Assembly: GCF_004331675.1 (NCBI RefSeq)
Contig: NZ_SJSN01000008.1
Location: forward strand, 124,001-188,000
Length of the DNA stretch: 64,000 bases
Direction of reading: 5' to 3'
Source of the DNA: Pedobacter frigidisoli
Lineage (GTDB): Bacteria > Bacteroidota > Bacteroidia > Sphingobacteriales > Sphingobacteriaceae
Part shown: piece after piece, positions 41,326 through 49,953 of the stretch
Position numbering within the stretch: the first letter of the stretch is position 1
Layout of the letters: each line of letters opens with the position of its first letter
The notes under the pieces: generated by a model
Databases searched by the model: none
The model's input: the letters and a program-made list of their open reading frames with translations, nothing else
What the model was told of the DNA's origin: nothing
Translations under genes and position numbers: made by a program

Positions 41326-43398
41326 ATGAAGAAAATTCTAATTGCAATCTCCCTCCTATTTCTTGCCAAGCTAAATTACGCTCAGGATTTAGCTAAAAAA
41401 ATTCCTGCCAACGCATTCACTGTTGCCACAATTAAAGGCGATAATGTTTTCAAACTGATGTTTGTTAAAGATTTTAATGAATCATTTGTGGGCAAAAAAC
41501 TACTAACCGAAACTTCTAAATCGCTCGATAAAAACTTCACCAGCATTGAAGATTTCGGAATAAACTTAGAGAAAAACATGTATTACTTCAATCAGTTAAG
41601 CGATAGTATTACTTACAACTGCTTTCTGATTCCGTTGAAAGATGCTACAAAATTTGAAAAACTCATTAACGATAAGGATAAGAAAATCAAAACAGAGGGC
41701 GATGTGAGAACAATGATTTTACCTGATAGCTCAAGCATTATTAAGTGGAATAATAGCATGATGTACTTTGTTACCGGAAGCATTAAAAGTTCTTTTTTTG
41801 CCGATTCTATAAATTCTGCCCGTTATGGAATAAAGGAAATTAGGTATCAAAACAATTATGATGATGTTGCCATGGCTGATAGTGCGGTTATGGTTACAGA
41901 TTCTGCTATGGTTAGCACAACCGAACCTGTTGTGGAAGTTGTAGCTCCGCCTGTAGCTGAAGGCTGGAAAGTTCATCCTCCGCTAAAAAAGCAAACAATT
42001 AATAAGAGTAAGACTAAAGCAACAAAATCAACCAAGAAAAAACCAGCCAAAAAGAAGTCCGCGAAGAAAAAAGTTATCATCAAACCTAAAAAAACAGAGG
42101 AAGTAACTGAAGTGGAAATAACTGATTCGCCCATAATGGGAGATCAAGATGCTATTGACAGCACCATGGAAATGACTCAAACTGGGAAACCAGATGATCA
42201 ATACGACGAATATCAAAAAGAAAGAGCCGAGCAAGATGCCAAGAAAAAGCAATTGGCTTTTGTATGGATGACTGCACAGGCTGATAAAATTTTCAATTCG
42301 ACTTACGAATCTATTGAAACCAATAAATCTTACACCGCAAGTTTAGATAATAAAGCCATTGCAGAACTTTGGGTATCGAGTTTGCAGGAGGTTTATAATT
42401 CTATTGCACCAGAGTTTGGCACTTATGGAAAAGCTGGTTTAATGCAAGGTTACGGCAGCTTAAATGCAAAGCTTTTTATGGATGATAAGAGTTTCCGTAT
42501 TTCGACAGGATTAGAATTAGCCAAGGAACAAGCTGATGCTTACAAGAAAATTATGAATAGAAAGTTGAACAAAAACTTTCTAAAATATGTAAACAGCGAA
42601 AAAGCAATCGGCTTTATGGGCTATTCAATTGATACCAAGGCTTATTTGGAAGAGTTTCCTAAACTGATGAAACAAACTTATGGCTCATTTTTAGGAAAAA
42701 ACATGGAAGAGGAAATTGAGTTAGGAACTGATTTATTTTCTCTTTTATTAGATGAAGAGGCTGTAAGCAAAGTAATTAAAGGCGATGCTTTATTCGTTAT
42801 CAATGGTTTAAACACAAAAGATGTTACCTACACAACTTACGAATACGATGATGATTATAAACAAAAAGAGGTAACCAAAACAAAAAAAGAAACTTTGCCT
42901 GATTTCCTTTTCATGTTTTCTTCTGAAGATAACCGACTGATGAACAAGTTGATAAAATACGGAATCAACAAAAATTACGTAACGGTTAACAATAACATTT
43001 ACAAAATTGAGGAGAAGAAAAGTCCAGTTGATATTTACTTTATGATAAAAGATGGAATTGTATTTTTTGGCAACTCACTAACTGAAATGCAAAGCATTAG
43101 CAACAATAGTTTTAACACTTCAATTAGCAAAGCCCACAAAACTTTATTGGCTAAAAACAATTTTAGCTTTTTGTTTAATGCAAAAAATTTAGTCGGCAAA
43201 GTACCAACTGAAGAAATTGGCGGCGAAGAAACGGCTAAAAAGTTTAATGAAACTTTAGGCAAAATGGGTAATGTGTATATGATATCGAACCCGATTAAAG
43301 GAAATATGGTATCAGCAGATATTTGTGCAGAAATCCCAAATGGGCATGAAAATGCATTGAAGTATTTGTTCTCTTTAATTGAGAACGCAGCGAAATAG
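41326..43398 (+). CDS. Exported protein with lysine-rich linker (DUF4836-like)
   Basis: The 690-residue protein has a signal peptide (MKKILIAISLLFLAKLNYAQ). The N-terminal part (about 25-190) is followed by a low-complexity linker rich in Lys/Thr/Ala and then in Asp/Glu (about 220-310, with KKPAKKKSAKKK), then a large C-terminal domain. No enzyme motif is seen. The C-terminal part resembles the next gene's product: TYEYDDDYKQKEV here against TYEYNDDFEKVEK there. A DUF4836-type fold is my best guess and is weak. It probably sits in the periplasm or outer membrane. Confidence 0.7.
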   Translation: MKKILIAISLLFLAKLNYAQDLAKKIPANAFTVATIKGDNVFKLMFVKDFNESFVGKKLLTETSKSLDKNFTSIEDFGINLEKNMYYFNQLSDSITYNCFLIPLKDATKFEKLINDKDKKIKTEGDVRTMILPDSSSIIKWNNSMMYFVTGSIKSSFFADSINSARYGIKEIRYQNNYDDVAMADSAVMVTDSAMVSTTEPVVEVVAPPVAEGWKVHPPLKKQTINKSKTKATKSTKKKPAKKKSAKKKVIIKPKKTEEVTEVEITDSPIMGDQDAIDSTMEMTQTGKPDDQYDEYQKERAEQDAKKKQLAFVWMTAQADKIFNSTYESIETNKSYTASLDNKAIAELWVSSLQEVYNSIAPEFGTYGKAGLMQGYGSLNAKLFMDDKSFRISTGLELAKEQADAYKKIMNRKLNKNFLKYVNSEKAIGFMGYSIDTKAYLEEFPKLMKQTYGSFLGKNMEEEIELGTDLFSLLLDEEAVSKVIKGDALFVINGLNTKDVTYTTYEYDDDYKQKEVTKTKKETLPDFLFMFSSEDNRLMNKLIKYGINKNYVTVNNNIYKIEEKKSPVDIYFMIKDGIVFFGNSLTEMQSISNNSFNTSISKAHKTLLAKNNFSFLFNAKNLVGKVPTEEIGGEETAKKFNETLGKMGNVYMISNPIKGNMVSADICAEIPNGHENALKYLFSLIENAAK

Positions 43399-43432
43399 AA
43401 ATTTATTAACCTATTAAAGAATTCCAAAAGCT

Positions 43433-43602
43433 AACCACCCCTGCCCATCCTAAATTAGGAGGGGAGTAGAACAGTGAAATAGAAAATGTGGAGTTAAAAT
43501 TATGTGTTGTGGTTTGAACCCTAATTCATAAATATTTGCAGAAAAAAGCATAATAACTACGCTACTCCCCTCCTTATTTTCAAGGAGGGGTTGGGGGTGG
43601 TT
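43433..43602. repeat. MITE-like element with C-rich terminal inverted repeats
   Basis: The left end (43433-43469, AACCACCCCTGCCC...AGGAGGGGAGTAG) and right end (43562-43602, CTACTCCCCTCC...GGGGGTGGTT) are imperfect inverted repeats of about 37-40 bases. They enclose about 90 A+T-rich bases without a gene. The ends resemble those of the DUF559 cassette in layout (C-run, palindrome) but differ in sequence. It lies between two envelope-protein genes. Confidence 0.75.
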
Positions 43603-43627
43603 CAAATAAAAAAGTAATATTTAGGTT

Positions 43628-44974
43628 TTGATGAAGAAATTTTTAAAAATAACAGCAGTGATAGTTTTATTGCTGCTTATTTTTTTTGTAGGAACTTTTA
43701 AATACAGGCAATATCAAGCCAATGAAGTTTCCATTCCTAAAAACGCTACTTCCTTGGTAAAAATTAGTATTGATGAAATTTACAAGAGTTTGGCAGCTAA
43801 CATGATTTCAAACCCTGGTTTTTATTTCCAATTGGATAAAAAAGCCACCGCTGAAAACAAAGAAAACAAATTTGATACAGGTCTTAAAATCCCAGCAAGT
43901 ATTTACTGCTACACCATTGAAGGAAAACCTAAAACCGCTATATTTTCGAGGTTAGCGATTAGTGATTTTCAAGAATTCTCAAATTTTATCAGGAATACCT
44001 TAAAGCTTAATATCACTAAAGCATCGGGATTAAACCTGGCGCAAAATAACCTTAAAAATTTCACCATCCTTTTTAATGATGAATATGCAGCCATCGTAAT
44101 AACCGCACAAAGAGATGAATTTGAAACTGTTCTCAAGGACATTTTAAATGAAAGGAATTTTATTAAAGTTGGCGATAGCAAGTTTAATGTGATAAAAAAA
44201 TCGACCGACCATTTGGCATTTATAGATAAGGATAATAAAGGATATATTAATTTCGAGAACGGAGAAATCAACTTTGATAATGAATTCTTATCAAAGACTA
44301 TTATTCCAGCAAAAAAACCGTTTTATAGAAAATTCAATACCGAAAGCGCAGTGAGTTTTTGGTTAAATGCCAATTTCGCAAAAGCTGATAATAAAACCTA
44401 CAAACTCAAAAATGCCAGTTTAGAACGTGATAGTTTATTGAAATATTACAAGGGTTACCTCGATTTTGAATGGATAAATACTACTCAGCAAACAGATTCT
44501 GTTATAACTTACGAATACAATGACGATTTCGAAAAGGTCGAAAAAATAAGTCTGCAGAAACGGGCGGTTCCAAAATTCATACTGAACATCAGCGCCGATG
44601 CGGTAGGATTGAAAAATTACCTCAATCAAAAAAATATTATCAAACAAGACACTGCATTGGTAAATAAAGCAGTATTTCCGCTTTATAAAGTTTTTGTAGG
44701 AGGTGATACTAAGCAACTTACTTTAAGCACAAAAAAATACGATAAGACCGATAAGAATAATTTACCTAGCAATGATTTCCTTTCCATAAACATCGATTTT
44801 ATTAAGGTAAACAAACAAATTAGCCTACCCTTTTTTACCAACTCTTTCAAGAGTTTATCCCGGTTAGATATAAAAGGAAAAGTTATTGAAAATGGCAAAA
44901 TCAAGGTTGATGGAAAGCTTGAATTGGTTAATAAGGATATCAATTCACTTTATCAGTTGCTGAAAGGGTTTTGA
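43628..44974 (+). CDS. Membrane-anchored exported protein, paralogue of the preceding gene product
   Basis: The 448-residue protein has one N-terminal transmembrane anchor (about 5-23, ITAVIVLLLLIFFVGTF) without a clear cleavage site. The rest is predicted extracytoplasmic. The segment VITYEYNDDFEKVEK followed by a P-x-F-x-L-x-x-S strand aligns with TTYEYDDDYKQKEV and LPDFLFMFS in the 690-residue protein upstream, so the two are paralogues. I do not recognise a function. A repeat element of 170 bases lies between the two genes. Confidence 0.72.
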   Translation: MMKKFLKITAVIVLLLLIFFVGTFKYRQYQANEVSIPKNATSLVKISIDEIYKSLAANMISNPGFYFQLDKKATAENKENKFDTGLKIPASIYCYTIEGKPKTAIFSRLAISDFQEFSNFIRNTLKLNITKASGLNLAQNNLKNFTILFNDEYAAIVITAQRDEFETVLKDILNERNFIKVGDSKFNVIKKSTDHLAFIDKDNKGYINFENGEINFDNEFLSKTIIPAKKPFYRKFNTESAVSFWLNANFAKADNKTYKLKNASLERDSLLKYYKGYLDFEWINTTQQTDSVITYEYNDDFEKVEKISLQKRAVPKFILNISADAVGLKNYLNQKNIIKQDTALVNKAVFPLYKVFVGGDTKQLTLSTKKYDKTDKNNLPSNDFLSINIDFIKVNKQISLPFFTNSFKSLSRLDIKGKVIENGKIKVDGKLELVNKDINSLYQLLKGF

Positions 44975-45153
44975 TGCTGAAGAGCCGTTAGGCTGAATTT
45001 ATTTCAGGGCTTTAATCGATAAAAAATGCTGAAATAGAACCTTTTATTTGCAGGAAATCTTTTGTCGGCGTTTGAAGTTAATCCGAATATTTCTCCACTA
45101 GGGCCAAAACGATGGCCATTTTAAGGAACATTGCTAAGCTGACCATTGTTTCT

Positions 45154-45300
45154 AAACCCGATTAATGTGGAAATACTTTTCTTGCAGCAACCCTGATTAT
45201 TATTGTCTTGCTGAGGAACGAAGCATCTGCAACCGATGAAACAGATTCTTCGTTCCTCAGAATGACAGAAGTTTAAAAAGATTGGAACGAAAGCGGGGCT
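45154..45300. repeat. Composite palindromic repeat, copy 2 (core inverted)
   Basis: Flanks AAACCCGATNNNNGTGGAAA (45154 on) and TTGGAACGAAAGCGGGGCT (45282-45300) match copy 1 at 11976-12125. The core (GCAGCAACCC at 45184, then hairpin 45204-45268 with arms GCTGAGGAACGAAG and CTTCGTTCCTCAG) aligns with copy 1 only after reverse-complementing. Confidence 0.75.
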
Positions 45301-45340
45301 AAGCCAACCCTACAAAACACAGAGCCGTACATTTCCAAAA

Positions 45341-45374
45341 CAAAAAAGCGTTGTAGATATCTCCACAACGCTTT
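45341..45374 (-). terminator. Intrinsic terminator of glutamate dehydrogenase gene
   Basis: AAAGCGTTGT and ACAACGCTTT (45345-45354 and 45365-45374) form a perfect ten-base-pair stem. On the minus strand it is followed by TTTTTTG. It lies 57 bases after the stop. Confidence 0.85.
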
Positions 45375-45431
45375 CTAATAAGATTGCTACATCTCGAAGA
45401 AAAATCGAGATTCGCAATGACGACTAATCGA

Positions 45432-46853
45432 CTAAGGCCAAACTCCCAAATTCATATAAGAAACGGCGATTTTATCAATTGAATTAACAAAAGCTGCAGT
45501 TCTCAAAGTCTGAGTGGCTGGTTTATTTTTTAGTGTTTCACGAATTTCGTGGTAAGAATGAATCATGGTATCTTCCAAACCTGAGTTTACCAATTCCATT
45601 TCTGATGCACCTTTAACAATCATTAAGCGATGCTCTGGAAGAATAGTTTTACCTGTTAAATTCTCTAAAGTGTTGATTAAATTCGCATTCGAATTAGCCG
45701 CGTAACGGTTTTCCATACGACCAAAAGCTACGTGAGAAAGGTTTTTTAACCATTCGAAATACGAAACCGTAACACCACCGGCGTTGCAATACATATCCGG
45801 AATAATCATACCACCCATTTCGGTAAAAATGGCTTCTGCCTCTGGCGTAGTTGGTCCGTTTGCACCCTCAGCAATAATTTTTGCCTTAATGTTACGGATA
45901 TTCAACTCTGTAAACTGATTTTCTAAAGCTGCTGGAACCAGGATATCGCACTCTTGCTCTAAACCCTCCATCGAGTTTTTGAAATCAGTTGCACCAGGGA
46001 AACCTAAAATTGAACCAGTATTTTTACGGTGAGCAAAAACCTCATCAACGTTTAAGCCGTTAGGATTGTAAATTGCTCCTTCAAATTCGCAAAGACCAAC
46101 AATGGTTGCACCGAATTCAGCCAAGAATTTAGCAGAATGGTAACCTACGTTACCTAAACCTTGAACGATTACTCGTTTATCACCCAAACCAGCTTTCAAG
46201 CCAATTTTAGCCATATCTTCAGCAACATCCACACACTCACGCACGGCATAAGCAACACCGCGACCGGTAGCCTCTTTTCGTCCGCGGATACCGTGTAACG
46301 CAATTGGTTTACCAGTTACGCAACCCAAAGCATCCAGCTGACCAGGGTTCATAGTCATGTAAGTATCTGCAATCCAGCTCATTTCCCGTTCACCAGAACC
46401 ATAATCAGGAGCAGGAACATCGATACCGGGACCGATAAAATTTTTCTTAATTAATTCTGTAGTATAACGACGAGTGATGGTTTCTAACTCGGCAACGCTA
46501 TATTGTTTGGTGTTGATTTTAATACCGCCTTTTGCACCACCGAAAGGAACGTTTACGATGGCACATTTGTATGTCATTAGGGCTGCAAGTGCCATAACTT
46601 CATCTTCGTTAACCATTTCGCTATAACGAATACCACCTTTGGTTGGGCTCATGTGATGCGAGTGTTCTACACGCCAGGCATCGATTACTTCGAAACCATT
46701 TCCACGACGAATTGGGAATTGGAAACGATACACACTGTTACACGCTTTAATCTGGTTCAATAAACCCTCCGGATGATTGGTGAATTGAGCCGCACTGTCA
46801 AAGTTCTTGCATACATCTGCAAAAAACTTGTTCTCGTCTGCTAGATTAGCCAT
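45432..46853 (-). CDS. Glu/Leu/Phe/Val dehydrogenase (glutamate dehydrogenase type)
   Basis: The 473-residue protein belongs to the Glu/Leu/Phe/Val dehydrogenase family. It shows MTYKCAIVNVPFGGAKGGI (substrate-binding lysine), a GPGIDVPAPDYGSGEREM block with the catalytic aspartate, the Rossmann motif VIVQGLGNVGYHSAKFL, and ANGPTTPEAEAIF. Such enzymes interconvert glutamate and 2-oxoglutarate with NAD(P)H. Catabolic NAD-type is my preference but not proven. It lies between ccmD and the convergent envelope genes and has a strong terminator downstream. Confidence 0.93.
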   Translation of the reverse strand: MANLADENKFFADVCKNFDSAAQFTNHPEGLLNQIKACNSVYRFQFPIRRGNGFEVIDAWRVEHSHHMSPTKGGIRYSEMVNEDEVMALAALMTYKCAIVNVPFGGAKGGIKINTKQYSVAELETITRRYTTELIKKNFIGPGIDVPAPDYGSGEREMSWIADTYMTMNPGQLDALGCVTGKPIALHGIRGRKEATGRGVAYAVRECVDVAEDMAKIGLKAGLGDKRVIVQGLGNVGYHSAKFLAEFGATIVGLCEFEGAIYNPNGLNVDEVFAHRKNTGSILGFPGATDFKNSMEGLEQECDILVPAALENQFTELNIRNIKAKIIAEGANGPTTPEAEAIFTEMGGMIIPDMYCNAGGVTVSYFEWLKNLSHVAFGRMENRYAANSNANLINTLENLTGKTILPEHRLMIVKGASEMELVNSGLEDTMIHSYHEIRETLKNKPATQTLRTAAFVNSIDKIAVSYMNLGVWP

Positions 46854-46986
46854 TATTTATTTTTTATGAATTTAGTATGCCGCAAAATTGCCTAAAAAAA
46901 CCGCATATATCCAAATGAAAAAACACTTAGTGTACAGCCAACACCAATCAGTTTTGATAAGAAAAATAGGTTTAAACTGTTTAAAG

Positions 46987-47205
46987 TTAGTTTTTAGGTA
47001 GGTTTTCTTTTTCTATTTTTTTTAATCTTTTATCTATAGAAAATAGATAAGCCAACAAACCAAGCAAAATGATGACTATGCAAGCAACAACAACGTAAAT
47101 TTTACCATCGCTGCGCAATTTATCAGCCATTTCTACACCATTATCTTGAGCAAATAATTGTACGGTAGTAAGCATTAATATCAATGAGAATAATATCTTT
47201 TTCAT
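46987..47205 (-). CDS. ccmD: CcmD-like small membrane protein
   Basis: The 72-residue protein has a signal-like hydrophobic N-terminus (LILMLTTVQLFAQ), then a transmembrane helix (about 36-55, VVVACIVIILLGLLAYLF) and a basic tail (IDKRLKKIEKENLP). This is the CcmD pattern: a single helix with a positively charged C-terminus that helps release haem-loaded CcmE from CcmABC. The position 101 bases after ccmC supports the call. The N-terminal signal peptide is extra compared with enterobacterial CcmD. Confidence 0.82.
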   Translation of the reverse strand: MKKILFSLILMLTTVQLFAQDNGVEMADKLRSDGKIYVVVACIVIILLGLLAYLFSIDKRLKKIEKENLPKN

Positions 47206-47215
47206 TTTGATTCTG

Positions 47216-47249
47216 TTGTGTGTTGAAATGTTTTGATGTTGAAATGTTT
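47216..47249. repeat. TTGAAATG octamer repeat between ccmC and ccmD
   Basis: TTGAAATGTTTTGATGTTGA (47224-47243) has an eight-base period. Its reverse complement (CAAAACATTTCAAC type) recurs at 58852-58888 before hscA. Confidence 0.6.
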
Positions 47250-47266
47250 AGCCAGTTGCTATTGGG

Positions 47267-47307
47267 TAGCTTTTAGCTTTCAGCTTTGGTCTTTTAGCTT
47301 TACGCCT
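47267..47307. repeat. TTTTAGC heptamer cluster after ccmC
   Basis: TTTTAGC, TTTCAGC, TTTGGTC, TTTTAGC, TTTACGC follow each other (47271-47305), a seven-base period. It ends at the ccmC stop. Confidence 0.6.
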
Positions 47308-47969
47308 TAATTATGTTGTTGTTTGTTCTCAATTGAACGTAATCTGAAACGGATGGTGTAAACCCAATAACCAATTAATATCCAGCCTAAACATGCAGGG
47401 TAAAACACCATGCGCATCCGACTATCTAAATCGTAACTGTTAAAACCAGGATTACCGCCGTTGCCAGGATGTAATGAATCTTTTAAACGTGGTAAAACGA
47501 AAAGTAAAACTACCATCATTGGGAAAGCAAAAATATTGTAAATGGCTGAAATTTTAGCTCTTTTTTGTTCTTCATCTATCGCATTGCGAAGAATTAAATA
47601 AGCAAAATATAGTAAAACGGAAATGGCTGCAAAGTTTTGTTTCGGGTCGAAACTCCAGAACTGACCCCAAGTATATTTCGCCCAGATGGCACCCGTTACT
47701 AAACCTAAAAGACCGAAAATGATGCCTGCATTTACGCTTTCTACTGCTTTCATATCATCAATCTCACTTTTAGAACTTAGCGATTTGATGCTGTAAAAAA
47801 CAGAAATCGAGAACAATACAATCATGGCAAACCACATCGGAACGTGGAAATATAAATTCCTGATTGATTCATTTAAAATAGGCAAACGAGGTACGCCAAG
47901 CAATAAACCTGCAATTGCAGTATAAATTACCAGCACTGACCCTAAAATTTTCCACCAAGTTTTATTCAT
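47307..47969 (-). CDS. ccmC: Cytochrome c maturation / haem exporter protein CcmC
   Basis: The 220-residue protein has six hydrophobic segments and a CcmC-type WWD variant, TWGQFWSFDPKQNFAAI. Two conserved periplasmic His positions (FHVPMWFAM and SLHPGNGG) agree with haem ligation. CcmC transfers haem to CcmE. It ends with a proline-free charged tail (RLRSIENKQQHN). It lies between ccmB and ccmD on the minus strand, with octamer and heptamer repeats in both spacers. Confidence 0.93.
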   Translation of the reverse strand: MNKTWWKILGSVLVIYTAIAGLLLGVPRLPILNESIRNLYFHVPMWFAMIVLFSISVFYSIKSLSSKSEIDDMKAVESVNAGIIFGLLGLVTGAIWAKYTWGQFWSFDPKQNFAAISVLLYFAYLILRNAIDEEQKRAKISAIYNIFAFPMMVVLLFVLPRLKDSLHPGNGGNPGFNSYDLDSRMRMVFYPACLGWILIGYWVYTIRFRLRSIENKQQHN

Positions 47970-47981
47970 AAGTTATAATTA

Positions 47982-48052
47982 TTGAATGAGCGAATTTTGA
48001 ATTAGAGAATTTTTCCCTCTCATTATATCATTCACTCATTCTATCATTCTAT
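47982..48052. repeat. TTGAATGA / CATTCACT octamer repeat between ccmB and ccmC
   Basis: An eight-base period runs from TTGAATGA (47992) through CATTATAT, CATTCACT, CATTCTAT, CATTCTAT (48020-48051). The two halves are complementary and match the family at 30851-30930. Confidence 0.75.
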
Positions 48053-48718
48053 TTAATCTCTCCAAAGGTAAGGAAATAACAATAAAGAGGTTGCAACGGT
48101 AAGTATATTCACAAGCACCAACATCCCAATTTCATCGTAACTATTCTCCCATGGCAAGCCATCAACAGCATTTTTAGCTAATTTTATTAACAGAATAAGC
48201 ACAGGAATGATGATTGGAAAGCTCAAAATTGCCATCAACATTCCGCCATTACCCGCTTTACTGGCAATAGCCGAAACCATTGTAAAAACTGTTGAAAAAC
48301 TGATGCTACCCATTACAACGGCAACATAATACAAAAGTAAATCGGGCGGCGTAAAAGAATCGAAAACCAAAGTGTAAAATCCCAATGCTATCGTGGTTAA
48401 AACGAGCATCAAAATGGTATTATAAACTGTTTTCGAGATAAGTACCGCAGCAGGACTTGTCAAAATATAACTGTATAATTGCTGCCCTTTGGTTTCTTGC
48501 AAAAAGCTTTTAGATACGCCATTAATTGAAGCAAAAAGGATGATTATCCAAAATAAGGCATTCCAAGCTAGCTTATCGCCAAGGCTTACAAAAGAAAGGT
48601 AGCAGGTAAAAATTGTTGAAACCACATATAACAATACACCGTTGATGGTATATTTGGAACGCCACTCTAACAGTACTTCCTTGTGGATTAAATATTTAAC
48701 CTCTTTGGCCAGTTGCAT
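48053..48718 (-). CDS. ccmB: Haem exporter protein CcmB
   Basis: The 221-residue protein has six hydrophobic segments and the CcmB features LHKEVLLEWRSKYTINGVL (an N-terminal elbow) and LPWENSYDEIG near the end. With CcmA (the ATPase) it forms the transporter that releases haem-CcmE. The ccmA gene is not in the window. TATCTTTG at 48731-48724 lies upstream and may be the -7 box. Confidence 0.92.
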   Translation of the reverse strand: MQLAKEVKYLIHKEVLLEWRSKYTINGVLLYVVSTIFTCYLSFVSLGDKLAWNALFWIIILFASINGVSKSFLQETKGQQLYSYILTSPAAVLISKTVYNTILMLVLTTIALGFYTLVFDSFTPPDLLLYYVAVVMGSISFSTVFTMVSAIASKAGNGGMLMAILSFPIIIPVLILLIKLAKNAVDGLPWENSYDEIGMLVLVNILTVATSLLLFPYLWRD

Positions 48719-48794
48719 AACCGCAAAGATACTTTTATTGATAAATATTGCGAGGGTAAATTGTTGGATTGTTGTAATTTTGTTTAAAGTTTTA

Positions 48795-48866
48795 GCCGCA
48801 GATTCGCAGATTATTTATAATATTAATTTTTAAATAATTGTAAAAGGAAATCTGCGAATCTGCGGC
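48795..48866. repeat. Perfect 18-base inverted repeat before DNA alkyltransferase gene
   Basis: GCCGCAGATTCGCAGATT (48795-48812) and its exact reverse complement (48849-48866) enclose an A+T-rich loop of 36 bases. The right arm ends six bases before the ATG at 48873, so a hairpin would sit in the leader. Confidence 0.8.
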
Positions 48867-48872
48867 CAACAA

Positions 48873-49358
48873 ATGAAAAATCAATATGCATCAACCCTCG
48901 AATCGCCTATTGGCAAAATAACCGTTTTAGCAGATGATGATTCCGTGTATGCCGTAACTTTTTCAGAGAAAGACATTGATGGATTAACGGAAAATGACCT
49001 GACCAAAAATGTGGTTAAACAATTGGAAGATTATTTCAAAGGAGATTTAAAGGATTTCAACTTCCCGATGAAGCAAAAAGGAACTGAATTTCAGCAGGAG
49101 GTTTGGCAAAATTTATTGACTATTCCTTATGGAGAAACTACTTCTTACGCAAAATTCTCTGCACATAATCCTTTAGCCATTCGGGCAATTGCAGCTGCAA
49201 ACGGCAAAAACAATATTGCCATTGTAGTTCCTTGCCATAGGGTTATTGGTAGCAATGGAAAATTGGTTGGCTATGCAGGTGGTTTATGGAGAAAGCAATG
49301 GCTTTTACAACACGAACGGGAAATTTCTCAAAAAGGACAAACAGAATTAAAGTTTTAA
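48873..49358 (+). CDS. ogt: Methylated-DNA--protein-cysteine methyltransferase
   Basis: The 161-residue protein has the alkyltransferase motif IVVPCHRVIG with acceptor Cys121, the LTIPYGETTSYAKFS helix-turn-helix region and GYAGGLWRKQWLLQHE. It repairs O6-alkylguanine and O4-alkylthymine by taking the alkyl group onto the cysteine. It is closer to Ogt (stand-alone) than to the fused Ada. The cupin-like gene follows after one base, suggesting co-transcription. Confidence 0.95.
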   Translation: MKNQYASTLESPIGKITVLADDDSVYAVTFSEKDIDGLTENDLTKNVVKQLEDYFKGDLKDFNFPMKQKGTEFQQEVWQNLLTIPYGETTSYAKFSAHNPLAIRAIAAANGKNNIAIVVPCHRVIGSNGKLVGYAGGLWRKQWLLQHEREISQKGQTELKF

Positions 49359-49359
49359 C

Positions 49360-49749
49360 ATGAATACACTATTAGATAAAGTCGATACTCCAAACTATTT
49401 AAAAGCCATTCGACTAATTAATATCGAAGATGGAAAATGCGATTTCGAAACAGGCAGAATCCCAATCAGACAACATATTAATGCCAATTATTTCTTTGCT
49501 CAAACAGATATTTCATTACAAAATAGTCCTCATACTGCTCCACGCAGGCAATATGTGATTACGCTTAAAGGAAAATTGAAATTTACCGTAAGCAATGGCC
49601 AAAGTTTTATTATCGAGCCAGGTATTATCTTAATTGCCGCAGATACCGCTGGCGATGGCCATACTTGGGAAATTTTAGATGGAAATGAATGGGAAAGGAT
49701 TTACATTCCTTTGCATGAAGATGTTGAAGATTATTTTATTGCTGATTAA
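49360..49749 (+). CDS. Cupin-like protein
   Basis: The 129-residue protein resembles a small cupin: RRQYVITLKGKLKFTVSNGQ (strands), FIIEPGIILIAADTAGDGHTWEI with a single His near the usual metal site, then YIPLHEDVEDYF. The first cupin motif lacks the usual two-histidine pair, so metal binding is uncertain. It starts one base after ogt. The substrate is unknown. Confidence 0.75.
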   Translation: MNTLLDKVDTPNYLKAIRLINIEDGKCDFETGRIPIRQHINANYFFAQTDISLQNSPHTAPRRQYVITLKGKLKFTVSNGQSFIIEPGIILIAADTAGDGHTWEILDGNEWERIYIPLHEDVEDYFIAD

Positions 49750-49779
49750 GAGACTATTTCTCATTTATTCAAACATCGA

Positions 49780-49863
49780 TTGTCACGTTGAGCCTGTCGA
49801 AACGCCTTTAAGCAAATGTCTTCGATGACTTGTCCCGAATCTTTGGGAAGCTCAGATTGACAA
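49780..49863. repeat. REP-like palindromic repeat
   Basis: The ends TTGTCA-N3-TTGAGC (49780 on) and GCTCA-N3-TTGACAA (to 49863) are inverted repeats, with CTGTCGAAACGCCTTTAAGC inside. It lies between the cupin and lipocalin genes. Confidence 0.65.
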
Positions 49864-49953
49864 CTTAAATCCGTACTAAGCTTTTAACAATTTCTGAATC
49901 GTTAAAACCAATTTCATAACATTCTCGTAAATAACATTAAACCTATTGATGTT

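Larger units (their letters stand above)
44975..45431. other. Convergent intergenic region rich in repeats
   Basis: This 457-base gap between convergent genes holds a TTTATTTCAGGG fragment (near 45000) that is also found near 58498, copy 2 of the composite palindromic repeat (45154-45300), the glutamate dehydrogenase terminator (45341-45374) and a short GAGATTCGCAATGACG remnant at its right end. No gene is seen. Confidence 0.7.
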
